Assembly (NCBI RefSeq): GCF_902364355.1
Contig: NZ_CABJDK010000001.1
Coordinates: forward strand, 306,264 to 370,263
Direction: 5' to 3'
Length of the DNA: 64,000 nt
Source of the DNA: Collinsella aerofaciens
Lineage (GTDB): Bacteria > Actinomycetota > Coriobacteriia > Coriobacteriales > Coriobacteriaceae
Position 1 is the stretch's first letter; each line of letters starts with the position of its first letter. The notes below the pieces were generated by a model. The model was not told the DNA's origin and ran no database searches. It saw only the letters and a program-made list of their open reading frames with translations. This document shows, piece by piece, positions 7,462-16,644 of the stretch. Both the position numbers and the translations under genes were made by a program.

Positions 7462-7935
7462 TTAGATGAGGTCTGCGACGGAGACGGGCTTGTCGGCGGG
7501 CACGAACTGGGCCGTCACCTTGACGCCACGGGCGATGAGCGCCTTGTAGCTCTGGACGTTCTCGGCGGAGGCGTAGGCGCGCTGGGTGAGCTGGATGCCG
7601 TCCTCCTTGACGAGCGAGCCGCCGACGACCAGCGACGGGAGCTCGACGCCCGACTCGACCAGGCGAAGCATCGTCTCGGGCTCCTTGGCGATGACGAAGA
7701 CCTTCTCGCGGTCGTACTTGCCCGCGGCGAAGTTCTTGAGCGCGGTCTGCTCGGAGATGATCGAAACGGCCATGCCCGCGGGGCGCGCCATCCTCATGGT
7801 GGACTTCAGGACCTCGTCGCCGGCGACCTTGTCGTCGATGACCATGACTCGGGTCGCGCCCGACACCGGGGCCCACTGCGTCACGATGATGCCGTGAAGC
7901 AGGCGATTGTCGATTCGTGCCATAACAACACTCAT
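7462..7935 (-). CDS. PTS system mannose/fructose/sorbose-family EIIB component
   Basis: The protein has 157 residues when started at the ATG 7933-7935, which has AGGAG four to five bases upstream; an in-frame extension of 23 codons lacks a ribosome-binding site. The N-terminus MSVVMARIDNRLLHGIIVTQW is diagnostic of EIIB-Man, with His14 as the phosphorylated residue. It takes phosphate from EIIA and passes it to the incoming sugar. It is the first structural gene of the PTS operon, 123 bp downstream of the regulator gene. Confidence 0.95.
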   Translation of the reverse strand: MSVVMARIDNRLLHGIIVTQWAPVSGATRVMVIDDKVAGDEVLKSTMRMARPAGMAVSIISEQTALKNFAAGKYDREKVFVIAKEPETMLRLVESGVELPSLVVGGSLVKEDGIQLTQRAYASAENVQSYKALIARGVKVTAQFVPADKPVSVADLI

Positions 7936-8058
7936 GTTTGCTCCTATCAAATGAAGTTTTGCGTTCGGTACTGCCTCGGCGCTATCCGGATTCGCGCCGG
8001 GCAAGGGGTTATCGGATTATTGAGGACGCGCGGTCAGCTTGCGGCGGCGCGGGGAAGG
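7936..8058. other. Regulator-PTS intergenic region
   Basis: This 123-bp gap is where a regulated PTS promoter would be expected. I looked for a -24/-12 (TGGCAC/TTGC) promoter and found only a poor match with wrong spacing near the EIIB start. I also saw no convincing -35/-10 pair. Confidence 0.4.
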
Positions 8059-10800
8059 TCACTCGTCGAGCAGGAGGTCCGAGGAGCCGAGGCGCTCTTC
8101 TCGCGCCGGGGCGGCGCTCACGCTTATGTAGTCGAAGACATATGCGATCTCGCTTACGGGAACCTCTACGCGATAGCGCGTCGAGATGCTCGAGAAGCTC
8201 TGCCTGAAGGACTCGATGAAATCGGCGCGTTCCTCCTCGAAGCGGTCCTGGCCAACGTAGGTCTCAATGGGGTTTCTGGTAACAAGGCGCTCGACGAGAC
8301 AGCAGAGGTGAACGTAGAGCCCAATGATGGCGTTGCTGCCGATCTTCTCGCCTGTCCTGCGCTGAAGCTCGTGCACGGCGCTCTCGATCTCATGGAATAG
8401 CCGCTCCGGGTCGAGGATGGTGATGGAGCGGATGACGTTCTGCAGCGTCATGTTCGAGAGCAGCTTCTCGTGGAAAGAAGAGAGCTCGGAAGCGTCAAGC
8501 CACCTGCCGAACACGGCATCAACCTTAGAGGCGGACGCCGTCGACATGATGTCCTCGAGGGCGACGAAGGGGACGGAGGCGACCCCGGGGTCTCCCGTGC
8601 CGATGACGGCGCAGACGCGGTGCTCGGAGAAAACGGCGTCGTTCGACCCGTTCGCGACGAGCTGCTTGAAGGGCCTCGTGAGCAGGCGCGCGCCTATGGT
8701 GCGCGGGAGGCTCTGCGAGACGAGCTGGCGTATCCTCTCCGCGGCGTCGACCCCGGACTCGGAGCAGAAGACGATGGCGTCCTCACGGTTGACGCGCTCG
8801 ATCACCTTGCAGTGCGTCACGCACGCGGCGGTCGCATCGCCAAGAACCTCGGCGATGGACTTGCCGCCGAGCAGCCCGACCCCGATCTCGAGCGCAAGAC
8901 CGGTAGAGACGTTGTTCACCACGCCGATAGTGGAGTCGGTAACGTTCTCGAGGGCCTTATAGGCCTCCTCCAAGGAGCCCATGTCGACGAGGAACACGAC
9001 CCCGGTGCAGTAGGAATGGCGGTCGACGAGGCGCTGGAGCGGACCGACGATGTCCTTCAGCTGCTGGTCGTAGGGCATGTCGACAGCCTCGTACACATGC
9101 ATGCCGAGCATACGGTTCGCCGCGTCGGCGATGCTCGTCGCCGTTGAGTAGCCGTGGGACAAGATGACGCAGAGCGTCCGAAGGGCCTTCGCATCGCGAG
9201 ACTCCGATGCGACGCACAGCGTCAGAAGCGTCTTCGTGAAGTGATCGAGCGAGATTCCCAGCGCCCCTTCCACGTCTGCGGCGACCTGATCGGAGACACT
9301 CGAGGCAAACGGCAATTCGGAGGTCACGGCACCGAGGAGATGGGAGATTTGCTCCGCACAGGCAGACTTTCGCTTAGCCAGGCCGATACCCGGCCACAAC
9401 TGCAGGCAAATCTCCTGGGCCAGTAGAAAAGCGACCTTCCTCGAAAGCTCGATGCCATAAGAAGAGCCTGCGTCGGCAAGGACCGCGCCCACGACGCGCT
9501 CGAAGGCGCGCGACCTCGAGGAGGCGACGCCGTGGTCGAAGATCAAGTGATCCTCAACGCCGCGCACAGCGGAGACAGCTTGCGAGACAAGCTCGGAGAC
9601 AGAGAGCTCCCCGGCGCAGAATCGCTCATCGAGGGAGCACAGGGCATCGAGCGCCTGCTCGACCGGCCCTGTGCTCTCGGCGGCATCCAGAGACGCGTCG
9701 ATCAGAACGCCATCGTCGGGCTGTTGATCAATCTGCGCGGAGGAGAGGAGCCCGCTGGGAAGAAGATACGGGCGAACGACGACGTAGTCGCCCTCGCGAT
9801 TGAGGAACGCTTTGGCACAGCAGTTCGTCACGCAGGCGCGCAAGCCGGCGATGTTATCGGAAAAGTCCGCGTTCACGAGGCAACGGTATGCGCCGCGGCT
9901 GATCTTCACATCAGAACCGATTCGGCACCCCTCGCTGCGCAGGAAGCTCAAGATGAGATCCTCGCGCTCCTCGGGGGTCCGCTCCTTGAGTGAGGGGACG
10001 CGGGCACAGATGGGCATTTTGCTGTAGGCCGAGGAAACCTTCAGGTCATCGGCGGAAAGCGTCGTCGAAAGAACGAGGCGAGCGCGCGGCGCATCCTGGG
10101 AGGCATCGAGCCCGAGGGCCGTCGCAAGGCAGTGCTCCATCGCAGAGGGAGAGAGTGCCTCGATGCCGTTGACAAAGACCACACCCCCGCGCGCTTTCGC
10201 GATCGACTCGTCAAGAAGCCCGTTGAACGAGGCGGCGTCCGGGACCCCGGCGCAGTCGATGCGCACATAGGAGGAGTCGCGGGACAGCAAGCCCTGGTTC
10301 TTGCCGTACTCGTACACAAGGCGAGAAAGGAAAGACTTACCGACACCCACGCCGCCGCTCAAGAGGATGGGCAGGCCAAACGGAGGGTACTGAACCGCAG
10401 CCTTGCACTGCTCGACAACGGAGCTGAGGCTCATGTCGAAGCCCACGGCACGCGCGAAGTCGCGGTGATCGGCGATTCCCGTCGCCTGGATGAGGTCGGC
10501 GAGCGAGGCATACTCGCTTGCAGAGAGCTTTACCTGAAAACGCTTCTGGAACGCGCGGCGATGAAAATAACGGACAGGCCTGCCCGCCACCTTAACCACA
10601 AGACCGGCGCGAACAAGGTCGTTGAGGTACTGGCTCGCCAGGCTCCTGGAGATGATGAGCGCCTCGGCGATGTCGGAGGTGGACAGACGGGCAAGGTCGT
10701 CGAGCGAGACGGCAGAGGTGAGGGCCTCGAGATGCTCGAGAATCCTGTCCCTCATGTCGACGGGTTTCTTTGCCAAGCTGTCCTGTGTGGTCTTGTCCAT
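8059..10800 (-). CDS. LevR-like PTS-regulation-domain transcriptional regulator with degenerate AAA+ domain
   Basis: The 913-residue protein has an N-terminal winged HTH (about 17-80), an AAA+ module with Walker A GGVGVGKS (149-156), then PRD and EIIA-Man-like modules (VILSHGYST marks the latter) and a C-terminal PRD (near LYVHLCCLVERL). This is the LevR/ManR plan. Two departures are clear: the GAFTGA loop expected between IDCAG (181-185) and RGGVVFVNG (204-212) is missing, and the Walker B acidic pair is replaced by NG. It therefore probably does not drive sigma-54 polymerase. It precedes the PTS operon and likely senses the phosphorylation state of those PTS proteins. Confidence 0.85.
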   Translation of the reverse strand: MDKTTQDSLAKKPVDMRDRILEHLEALTSAVSLDDLARLSTSDIAEALIISRSLASQYLNDLVRAGLVVKVAGRPVRYFHRRAFQKRFQVKLSASEYASLADLIQATGIADHRDFARAVGFDMSLSSVVEQCKAAVQYPPFGLPILLSGGVGVGKSFLSRLVYEYGKNQGLLSRDSSYVRIDCAGVPDAASFNGLLDESIAKARGGVVFVNGIEALSPSAMEHCLATALGLDASQDAPRARLVLSTTLSADDLKVSSAYSKMPICARVPSLKERTPEEREDLILSFLRSEGCRIGSDVKISRGAYRCLVNADFSDNIAGLRACVTNCCAKAFLNREGDYVVVRPYLLPSGLLSSAQIDQQPDDGVLIDASLDAAESTGPVEQALDALCSLDERFCAGELSVSELVSQAVSAVRGVEDHLIFDHGVASSRSRAFERVVGAVLADAGSSYGIELSRKVAFLLAQEICLQLWPGIGLAKRKSACAEQISHLLGAVTSELPFASSVSDQVAADVEGALGISLDHFTKTLLTLCVASESRDAKALRTLCVILSHGYSTATSIADAANRMLGMHVYEAVDMPYDQQLKDIVGPLQRLVDRHSYCTGVVFLVDMGSLEEAYKALENVTDSTIGVVNNVSTGLALEIGVGLLGGKSIAEVLGDATAACVTHCKVIERVNREDAIVFCSESGVDAAERIRQLVSQSLPRTIGARLLTRPFKQLVANGSNDAVFSEHRVCAVIGTGDPGVASVPFVALEDIMSTASASKVDAVFGRWLDASELSSFHEKLLSNMTLQNVIRSITILDPERLFHEIESAVHELQRRTGEKIGSNAIIGLYVHLCCLVERLVTRNPIETYVGQDRFEEERADFIESFRQSFSSISTRYRVEVPVSEIAYVFDYISVSAAPAREERLGSSDLLLDE

Positions 10801-10974
10801 GACTTCTTACCTCCTCGTACAAGGAGTATAAGGGGAGAACAGAGAACGGAAGGGGGCGCGTGGGGGAATCAACAGCTCCGAGGAAAAGTCCACCACTTGA
10901 GGGGCAGAAAACAACGGCCATTGAACATTCAGGGCCGACGCTCAACACTTCGGCTCGACACTTCGCTTTGGAAA

Positions 10975-10998
10975 GGGCCCCGGCGCGCCGGGCCTAAA
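10975..10998 (-). terminator. Weak terminator-like GC hairpin after the mtnN fragment
   Basis: GGCCCGGCG pairs with CGCCGGGGCC immediately past the stop and is followed by only a short CTTTCC. The rest of the gap to the regulator start at 10800 shows no gene. Confidence 0.4.
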
Positions 10999-11340
10999 GC
11001 TTAACCATGCGCGCGGCGATGCGGGCGCAGTCGCAGGCGGCCTTCTTCTCGAAGGTGTTGTAGTCGACGACCCGGCCCTCGGCGCAGGGCTTGTCGCTGA
11101 TGGCGCGCACGACGACGAGGGGCACGCCGTTGAGATAGGAGGCCTGCGCGATGGTGCAGCCCTCCATCTCGCAGCACAGGTCGCCGAAGGCCGCGAGGAT
11201 TCGCTCCTTCTGTTCCGCGGGCGAGACGAACTGGTCGCCGGAGACGACGCGGCCCTTGAGGACCTTAATGTCGGGGGCGACGGCGGCCGCGGCGGCGCAC
11301 GCCGCCAGCAAGGGCCGGAACGGATCGCGCAAGATCAAGG
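10994..11340 (-). pseudogene. mtnN: C-terminal half of a MTA/SAH nucleosidase gene, N-terminus lost
   Basis: The translation carries GRVVSGDQFV, CCEMEGCTIAQASYLNGVPLV (core CEMEGCTIAQAS) and VVVRAISDKPCAEG, typical of 5'-methylthioadenosine/S-adenosylhomocysteine nucleosidase (ME/E and SD active-site motifs). Only about 115 of the usual 230 residues are recognisable. Upstream of about 11340 the frame runs antisense through an IS3 fragment, so there is no native start or N-terminal half. The enzyme normally recycles SAH and MTA. Another copy may exist elsewhere. Confidence 0.8.
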
Positions 11341-11790
11341 CGTCGCCCGGGAGGTCGGGCGTTACCGTCAGCCGGCGCCGCGTCTGCCGCATCATGAGGG
11401 AGAACGGCCTGGCCGGCGCATACGGCAGGAAGAGGTTCAAGGTGCACCCCGGGGCGGTCAACGAGGCCGACGTGTCGAACGTCGTCGCGCGCGGCTTCGG
11501 CGGCAGGGCGCCGTGCACCCATATATGCAGCGACTTGGCCTGCGTGCACGTCGGGGCGTCGTGGAACTACGTCTGCCTGCTCGTCGACCTCTGCAACGGG
11601 GAGATCGTCGGCCACTCCGAAGGACCGAGGAGGGACGCGCGAGCTCCGAGCCAGCTCTTGGATTACGTGCACTGGTACAACAACTTCAGGATCCACTCGA
11701 CGCTGGGCTACATGTCGCCGGTCGAGTTCAGGGAGGCGGGGCCGTCCCTCCCGGAATCGTCCAAATAAGTGTTGCCAATCCATAGCCAAT
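11341..11790 (+). mobile_element. IS3-family transposase (orfB) remnant
   Basis: A plus-strand frame ending at 11768 encodes VTVSRRRVCRIMRENGLAGA (helix-turn-helix-like N-terminal part of IS3 OrfB), then CSDLACV and YVCLLVDLCNGEIVGHS from the rve catalytic domain, then jumps to LLDYVHWYNNFRIHSTLGY and SPVEFRE from the C-terminal end. The middle, with the second Asp and the catalytic Glu of the DDE triad, is deleted, so it cannot be active. The element abuts the truncated mtnN. Its outer end is near 11770-11790. Confidence 0.82.
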
Positions 11791-12478
11791 CCAGCCATCA
11801 TCTTCGCGAAGGCGGACGTCAGGAAAAGCTCGGCTTGAGCTCGGTCGGACGCGGTCTGTGGGGCATCATTCAGGCTCAGGGGGGTCTCCTTGTCTTCTTC
11901 GGTCGCAACCTGAATGATAGGGACGGCCCCTTCTCTCTTTCCCCTTCGTTTTCGACGCGTCACCCTCTCGGCGGGCTTAAGGCCCGCGCTCGCGGGTGCA
12001 GGGGCTACGCCCAAACCCCAAAAACGTAACGCCGTGCTCGAAGCGTTTCCGGACGTCAGCGTAATCTCAAATCCCGTTCGTCAACTCATGGGCAAGCCAC
12101 CTGAGACTACTCATTTCTCCTACTGGCAATGAAGACCTGCGACCTGCAGTTTTGCAAACTGCTTGAAAGCCGCCTGCGTTGATTCACTTCCTATTGCAGC
12201 TGGCGGCTTGCACGCGAAAAGGCATTTAAGTTTCAAAACGGGCGTTTTCGGCGCTATCGAGCCTCCAAAGGCATCCCGCCGCGCCCTTTGGGACAAAAAC
12301 AAAAACTCAAAGCCCTGAGTTCGAAAATAGTTTTTGGAGTTGTCCCGACTTTTGTCCCCGAAGCCGACGAAACGCGACAGGGTGTCACCTGGCGGCACTC
12401 GATTCGAGACGGCACCGAAAACTGGATGCAACCGGAATGACAGGACGGCAGAACCGAAGCCATCGAGTAGGGATAGAA
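11791..12478. other. Degraded intergenic region between the IS3 remnant and the ribosomal operon
   Basis: No gene here can be supported. Short open frames on both strands lack ribosome-binding sites and family motifs. A hairpin GCAGTTT/AAACTGC lies near 12147-12163. The region may hold scar tissue from the rearrangement that separated rplX from the rest of the spc operon. Confidence 0.5.
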
Positions 12479-12479
12479 A

Positions 12480-12510
12480 AAGGCCCGGGTGCCATGGCAT
12501 CCGGGCCTTT
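12480..12510 (-). terminator. Rho-independent terminator after rplX
   Basis: AAAGGCCCGG, TGCCATGGCA and CCGGGCCTTT form a near-perfect hairpin, followed on the minus strand by a T-run. It closes the rplC-rplX transcript. Confidence 0.9.
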
Positions 12511-12536
12511 GCTAGCAACTTGATGTTGCGGGCAGC

Positions 12537-12842
12537 TTAGAACTTGTGGCCGCACTTCTTGCAGACGCGCAGCTTGTTCTTGCCGTCCTTCTCGTGACCG
12601 ACGCGGGTAACCTTACCGCACTCGGGGCAAACGAGATTGACGTTGGAGGCGTCGATGGGAGCCTCCTGCGAAACGATGCCGCCCTGCTGGTTGGCAGCGT
12701 TGGGCTTGACGGCCTTCTTGACGACCGAAACGCCCTCGACAACGACCTTGTTCTCGGCGGGGAGAGCACGCAGGACAACGCCCTGCTTGCCGCGATCCTT
12801 ACCAGAGAGAACCTGGACCTTATCGCCCTTCTTGATATACAT
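12537..12842 (-). CDS. rplX: 50S ribosomal protein L24
   Basis: The 101-residue protein starts [20 protein letters not shown], the KOW motif of L24, which starts 50S assembly on the 5' domain of 23S r[13 protein letters not shown] and the [11 protein letters not shown]...KKCGHKF tail, which contains CxxC pairs, match the bacterial family. It follows rplN by 13 bp. In most bacteria rplE, rpsN and rpsH come next; here a terminator does. Confidence 0.97.
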   Translation of the reverse strand: MYIKKGDKVQVLSGKDRGKQGVVLRALPAENKVVVEGVSVVKKAVKPNAANQQGGIVSQEAPIDASNVNLVCPECGKVTRVGHEKDGKNKLRVCKKCGHKF

Positions 12843-12855
12843 ATATCTCCCCTAA

Positions 12856-13224
12856 CTACAGGGTCTCGGGAGCGAGCGAGACGATCTTCATGTACTTCTT
12901 GTCACGAAGCTCGCGAGCGACGGGCCCGAAGATACGGGTGCCGACGGGCGAACCATCGTTGTTGATGACAACGCAGGCGTTCTCATCAAAGCGAATGTAG
13001 GAGCCATCCTTGCGGCGGATCTCCTTAACGGTGCGAACGACGACGCAACGGACAACGTCCTTCTTCTTGACGTTGGCGCCAGGGGTAGCCTCCTGGACAG
13101 CACCGATGAACACATCGCCGATGCCTGCATAACGACGCTTGGAACCGCCAAGCACCTTGATGCAGCGAATCTTGCGAGCGCCGGAGTTGTCGGCGACGTT
13201 CAGCATGGTTTGCATCTGAATCAT
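12856..13224 (-). CDS. rplN: 50S ribosomal protein L14
   Basis: The 122-residue protein of standard length starts [22 protein letters not shown] and ends in [11 protein letters not shown], both typical of L14. It binds 23S rRNA at the subunit interface next to L19. A 118-bp structured gap separates it from rpsQ, the usual boundary between S10-type and spc-type operons. Confidence 0.98.
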   Translation of the reverse strand: MIQMQTMLNVADNSGARKIRCIKVLGGSKRRYAGIGDVFIGAVQEATPGANVKKKDVVRCVVVRTVKEIRRKDGSYIRFDENACVVINNDGSPVGTRIFGPVARELRDKKYMKIVSLAPETL

Positions 13225-13249
13225 GGTAGATGTTCCTCCGAACTAAGAA

Positions 13250-13315
13250 CCGAAGAGAGGTGCGCAGCCTTTATACGGCCCGTGGTATGCAAGCCAGGCA
13301 TACGCACATCTTCGG
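13250..13315 (-). ncRNA. Candidate structured RNA leader between rpsQ and rplN
   Basis: In the transcript CCGAAGA pairs with TCTTCGG (13309-13315 and 13250-13256). A second stem, GTGCG with CGCAC, stacks inside it (13260-13264 and 13303-13307). A third, GTATGC/GCATAC, closes a 7-nt loop (13285-13290 and 13298-13303). A weak fourth GCC/GGC helix would complete a three-way junction. It precedes the rplN ribosome-binding site by about 20 nt. Function is unknown; an r-protein autoregulatory site is one possibility. Confidence 0.45.
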
Positions 13316-13342
13316 AAACGTACAAGTCGTAAGAGCGACTGC

Positions 13343-13603
13343 TTATTTAGCGCGCTCGACGACCTCGATGAGGCGCCAACGCTTCATCTTGGACATAGGA
13401 CGGGTCTCCATAACGCGGACGGTATCGCCCACGCCAGCCGTACACTCCTCGTCGTGAGCGTGCAGCTTCTTGGAGCTGGTCATCATCTTGCCGTACTTGG
13501 GGTGACGCTTGCGCTCGGTGATGGTGACAACAATGGTCTTGGCACCGGAGACGGAGGTAACGACACCCGTACGGACCTTACGCGAGTTACGCGAATCAGT
13601 CAT
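13343..13603 (-). CDS. rpsQ: 30S ribosomal protein S17
   Basis: The 86-residue protein carries GVVTSVSGAKTIVVTI and HPKYGKMMTSSKKLHAHDE, the OB-fold signature of S17, a primary binder of the 5' domain of 16S rRNA. It lies 16 bp after rpmC in the canonical order. Confidence 0.97.
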   Translation of the reverse strand: MTDSRNSRKVRTGVVTSVSGAKTIVVTITERKRHPKYGKMMTSSKKLHAHDEECTAGVGDTVRVMETRPMSKMKRWRLIEVVERAK

Positions 13604-13619
13604 GTTCTCTCCTTAGGTC

Positions 13620-13835
13620 CTACTCGGCGACAGCGGACTTCTCCGCTGCGATCTCGCGGGCGCGCTGCTCCGTGAGGACGCGAGCGATGTCCTTCTTCAC
13701 GGTGTTGACGCGAGCGGTGTTGTCCAGCTGGCTGGTGGCCATCTGGAAACGAAGGTTAAAGAGCTCGGCGCGCATTTCCTTCAGCTTCTCAACGAGCTGA
13801 GCGTCCGAGAGCTCACGAATCTCTGCGGGCTTCAT
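13620..13835 (-). CDS. rpmC: 50S ribosomal protein L29
   Basis: The 71-residue protein with [20 protein letters not shown] and LFNLRFQMATSQLDN is the helical-hairpin L29, located at the exit tunnel. Its ATG overlaps the rplP stop codon by one base (TAATG), so translation is probably coupled. Confidence 0.97.
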   Translation of the reverse strand: MKPAEIRELSDAQLVEKLKEMRAELFNLRFQMATSQLDNTARVNTVKKDIARVLTEQRAREIAAEKSAVAE

Positions 13836-14338
13836 TAGTTCTCCTCCTTGGCGGCGGCGGCGTCCTCAGCAGCCCACTTGGCCTCGAGAGCGGCCTCCTC
13901 AGCCATCTCCTTCTCGATGCGCTGCTCGGCGTTCTTGGCAGCAACAATCTTGGTCTTGATGGGAAGCTTGTGCTGTGCAAGACGCAGAGCCTCGCGAGCG
14001 ACCTCCTCGGGCACGCCCTTGACCTCGAACATGATGCGGCCGGGCTTCACGACGGCCACCCACTCCTCGGGGTTACCCTTACCAGAACCCATGCGAGTCT
14101 CGGCAGGCTTCTTGGTGATGGGCTTATCGGGGAAGATCGTGATGTAGACACGACCGCCACGCTTCATGTAGCGGGTCATGGCAATACGAGCGGCCTCGAT
14201 CTGACGGTTGGTGATCCAATGGGCCTCGAGAGCCTGGATACCAAACTCGCCGAAATGCAGCTCGGTATTACCCTTGGCCTGGCCCTTCATGGAGCCACGC
14301 TGCACCTTGCGGTGAAGAATACGCTTAGGGGCAAGCAC
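13835..14338 (-). CDS. rplP: 50S ribosomal protein L16
   Basis: The protein starts [19 protein letters not shown], and [19 protein letters not shown] is the family signature. At 167 residues it is about 25-30 longer than usual because of an acidic, alanine-rich C-terminal extension ([20 protein letters not shown]). L16 helps organise the A-site tRNA binding region. The start codon is GTG and overlaps the rpsC stop (TAGTG). Confidence 0.97.
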   Translation of the reverse strand: MLAPKRILHRKVQRGSMKGQAKGNTELHFGEFGIQALEAHWITNRQIEAARIAMTRYMKRGGRVYITIFPDKPITKKPAETRMGSGKGNPEEWVAVVKPGRIMFEVKGVPEEVAREALRLAQHKLPIKTKIVAAKNAEQRIEKEMAEEAALEAKWAAEDAAAAKEEN

Positions 14339-15048
14339 TACTGACCCCTCCTCTCGGAGTTACGACGACGAGGACGGGAAGAGCCCTCGAGTGCAGGGTT
14401 GGGAACAGGCTGGCCCGGGAGCTTCTCGCCCAGGTAGATCCAGACCTTCACGCCGCAAGCGCCCATGGTGGTGCTGGCGACAGCCGTGCCGTAGTCAATC
14501 TTGGCGCGGAGGGTGTGCAGAGGCACGCGACCCTCACGGTACCACTCACGACGGCCCATCTCGGCACCGCCGAGACGACCGGAGCACTGGATACGGATGC
14601 CCTTGGCGCCGGCCTTGCGGGCAGACTGGACAGCCTTGCGCATAGCGCGACGGAAGGCAACGCGGCCCTCGAGCTGCTCAGCGATGGACTGAGCAACGAG
14701 GTTGGCGTCGAGCTCGGGGCGCTTGATCTCGACAACGTCGACGGAGAGCTGGCCCTTGGAGACGCCAGCGACCTTCTCGAGCTCGGTGCGGAGGGTATCG
14801 ATCTCGGCACCCTTCTTACCGATGACAACGCCGGGGCGAGCGGTGAGAATGATGACCTTCACCTTGTCGCCAGCGCGCTCGATCTCGACGCGGGAGACAG
14901 CTGCGCGGGAAAGACGCTTCTCGAGGTACTTGCGGATCTCGAGATCGTTACCGAGGGTCTTAGCGTAATCCTTCTCTGCGAACCAGCGGGAGCGCCAGTT
15001 CTCGGTGATGCCAAGACGGAAGCCGGTGGGGTAGACTTTCTGACCCAT
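14338..15048 (-). CDS. rpsC: 30S ribosomal protein S3
   Basis: The 236-residue protein with [18 protein letters not shown], the KH domain ([13 protein letters not shown]) and the C-terminal domain signature [20 protein letters not shown] is S3. It lines the mRNA entry tunnel and contributes helicase activity. It sits 6 bp after rplV and overlaps rplP by one base. Confidence 0.98.
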   Translation of the reverse strand: MGQKVYPTGFRLGITENWRSRWFAEKDYAKTLGNDLEIRKYLEKRLSRAAVSRVEIERAGDKVKVIILTARPGVVIGKKGAEIDTLRTELEKVAGVSKGQLSVDVVEIKRPELDANLVAQSIAEQLEGRVAFRRAMRKAVQSARKAGAKGIRIQCSGRLGGAEMGRREWYREGRVPLHTLRAKIDYGTAVASTTMGACGVKVWIYLGEKLPGQPVPNPALEGSSRPRRRNSERRGQ

Positions 15049-15054
15049 ACAGCT

Positions 15055-15426
15055 TTACGCCTCCTTTCGAGGAGCAACGACGACGGTGATGTGGGAAGTA
15101 CGCTTCAGAATACGAGAAGCGGAACCCTTGGCGCGGGGACGGATGCGCTTAAGCGTCGGACCCTCGTCAACATAGGCAGCGGCGACAACCAGGTTGTCGG
15201 CACGCAGACCGTTGTTGTTCTCGGCGTTCGCAACGGCGGAACGGAGAACCTTCTCGACATCCACGGCGACGGCGCGGTCGCAGAAGTGGAGGATGTCGAA
15301 GGCCTGAGCGACAGGCTTGCGGCGGATCAGATCGACCACCAGGCGGGCCTTGCTGGGGGAAACACGCACGTACTTAGCGACGGCGCGAACCTCGGTGGCC
15401 TCAGTTTCAATAGACTTAGTTGCCAT
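15055..15426 (-). CDS. rplV: 50S ribosomal protein L22
   Basis: The 123-residue protein contains [20 protein letters not shown] and the hairpin-loop region [20 protein letters not shown] that extends into the exit tunnel, the site of macrolide-resistance changes elsewhere. It has standard length and standard position between rpsS and rpsC. Confidence 0.98.
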   Translation of the reverse strand: MATKSIETEATEVRAVAKYVRVSPSKARLVVDLIRRKPVAQAFDILHFCDRAVAVDVEKVLRSAVANAENNNGLRADNLVVAAAYVDEGPTLKRIRPRAKGSASRILKRTSHITVVVAPRKEA

Positions 15427-15440
15427 TTACGGTTAACCCC

Positions 15441-15701
15441 CTATTTGGCCTTGTGGCCACGGAACGTACGAGTCGGCGCGAACTCGCCGAGCTTGTGACC
15501 AACCATGGACTCGGTAACATACACGGGCACATGCTTGCGGCCGTCGTGGACGGCGATGGTGTGACCAACCATCTCGGGGAAGATGGTGGACGCGCGGGAC
15601 CAGGTCTTCACGACGTCCTTCTTGCCAGCCTCGTTCATCGCGGTGATACGCGAGAGAAGGCGAGTCTCCACGAACGGGCCCTTTTTGAGACTTCTGCTCA
15701 T
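15441..15701 (-). CDS. rpsS: 30S ribosomal protein S19
   Basis: The 86-residue protein has [39 protein letters not shown] and [15 protein letters not shown], the complete S19 signature. With S13 it contacts the tRNA anticodon region on the 30S head. It lies between rplB and rplV. Confidence 0.98.
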   Translation of the reverse strand: MSRSLKKGPFVETRLLSRITAMNEAGKKDVVKTWSRASTIFPEMVGHTIAVHDGRKHVPVYVTESMVGHKLGEFAPTRTFRGHKAK

Positions 15702-15733
15702 AAGTGCTTTCTCCTAAAACTCGGTATCCGAAA

Positions 15734-16564
15734 TTACTTCTTACGGCGACGAATGATGTGCTGGTTCGAGACCTTCTTCTTCTTGCGCGTACGAAGGCCC
15801 TTCGTCGGCTTACCCCAAGGGGTAACAGAGGGACGACCAGAGGTGTGGTTCTTGCCCTCGCCACCGCCGTGCGGGTGGTCGACAGGGTTCATGACGGTAC
15901 CGCGGACGGTCGGGCGCACGTTCATGTGACGCTTACGGCCGGCCTTGCCGATGACGATGTTGGCGTGATCGGCGTTGCCGACCTCACCGACGGTGGCGCG
16001 GCAGGTAACGAGGATGCGGCGCATCTCGGAGGAAGGCATACGGACGATAGCGTACTTGCCCTCCTTACCCATCAGCTGGCAGGAGTTACCGGCGGAACGG
16101 GCGATAGCAGCGCCCTTGCCCGGCTGGAACTCGACGGCGTGGATGAGCGTACCGACGGGGATGTCGGCGAGGGGCAGAGCGTTGCCCGGCTTGATGTCGG
16201 CGTCAGAACCGGACATGATGGTCTGACCGACCTCGAGGCCCTTGGGGGCCAGGATGTAGCGCTTCTCACCGTCAGCGTAGTGCAGCAGAGCGATGCGAGC
16301 GGAACGGTTCGGATCGTACTCGATCGTGGCAACCTTGGCGGGCACGCCGTCCTTGTTGCGCTTGAAGTCGATCACGCGGTAACGACGCTTCACGCCGCCG
16401 CCCTGGTGGCGGGTGGTGATGCGGCCGTTGTTGTTACGACCGGCCTTCTTGGGCAGGGGCTCGAGAAGAGACTTCTCGGGCTTGGTGCAGGTGATCTCGG
16501 AGAAGTCGGAGATCGTCTGCCAACGCCTACCAGCGGAGGTCGGCTTAAGGTGCTTTACAGCCAT
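15734..16564 (-). CDS. rplB: 50S ribosomal protein L2
   Basis: The protein has 276 residues from [18 protein letters not shown]. The peptidyl-transferase-associated segment [15 protein letters not shown] is present. The ATG at 16562-16564 is preceded by AAAGGGA; a 25-codon upstream extension has no homology and no ribosome-binding site. An unusual 179-bp gap separates it from rplW. Confidence 0.97.
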   Translation of the reverse strand: MAVKHLKPTSAGRRWQTISDFSEITCTKPEKSLLEPLPKKAGRNNNGRITTRHQGGGVKRRYRVIDFKRNKDGVPAKVATIEYDPNRSARIALLHYADGEKRYILAPKGLEVGQTIMSGSDADIKPGNALPLADIPVGTLIHAVEFQPGKGAAIARSAGNSCQLMGKEGKYAIVRMPSSEMRRILVTCRATVGEVGNADHANIVIGKAGRKRHMNVRPTVRGTVMNPVDHPHGGGEGKNHTSGRPSVTPWGKPTKGLRTRKKKKVSNQHIIRRRKK

Positions 16565-16644
16565 TACAATCCCTTTCAATAGGAATCCGTTAGCCATCGC
16601 AGACAGGGATTCGAGGTTCTGCCTCGGGTGCGATGACACCGGAC

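Noticed and set aside
7936..8058. Sigma-54 promoter for the PTS operon
   Set aside because: The best -24/-12 candidate has wrong spacing and poor consensus, and the regulator lacks GAFTGA.
11265..12014. A 249-codon minus-strand frame across the IS3 remnant
   Set aside because: Most of it is antisense to the transposase fragment; the remainder has no known motif.
12120..12518. A 132-codon minus-strand frame after rplX
   Set aside because: It runs through the rplX terminator hairpin, has no ribosome-binding site and no recognisable family.
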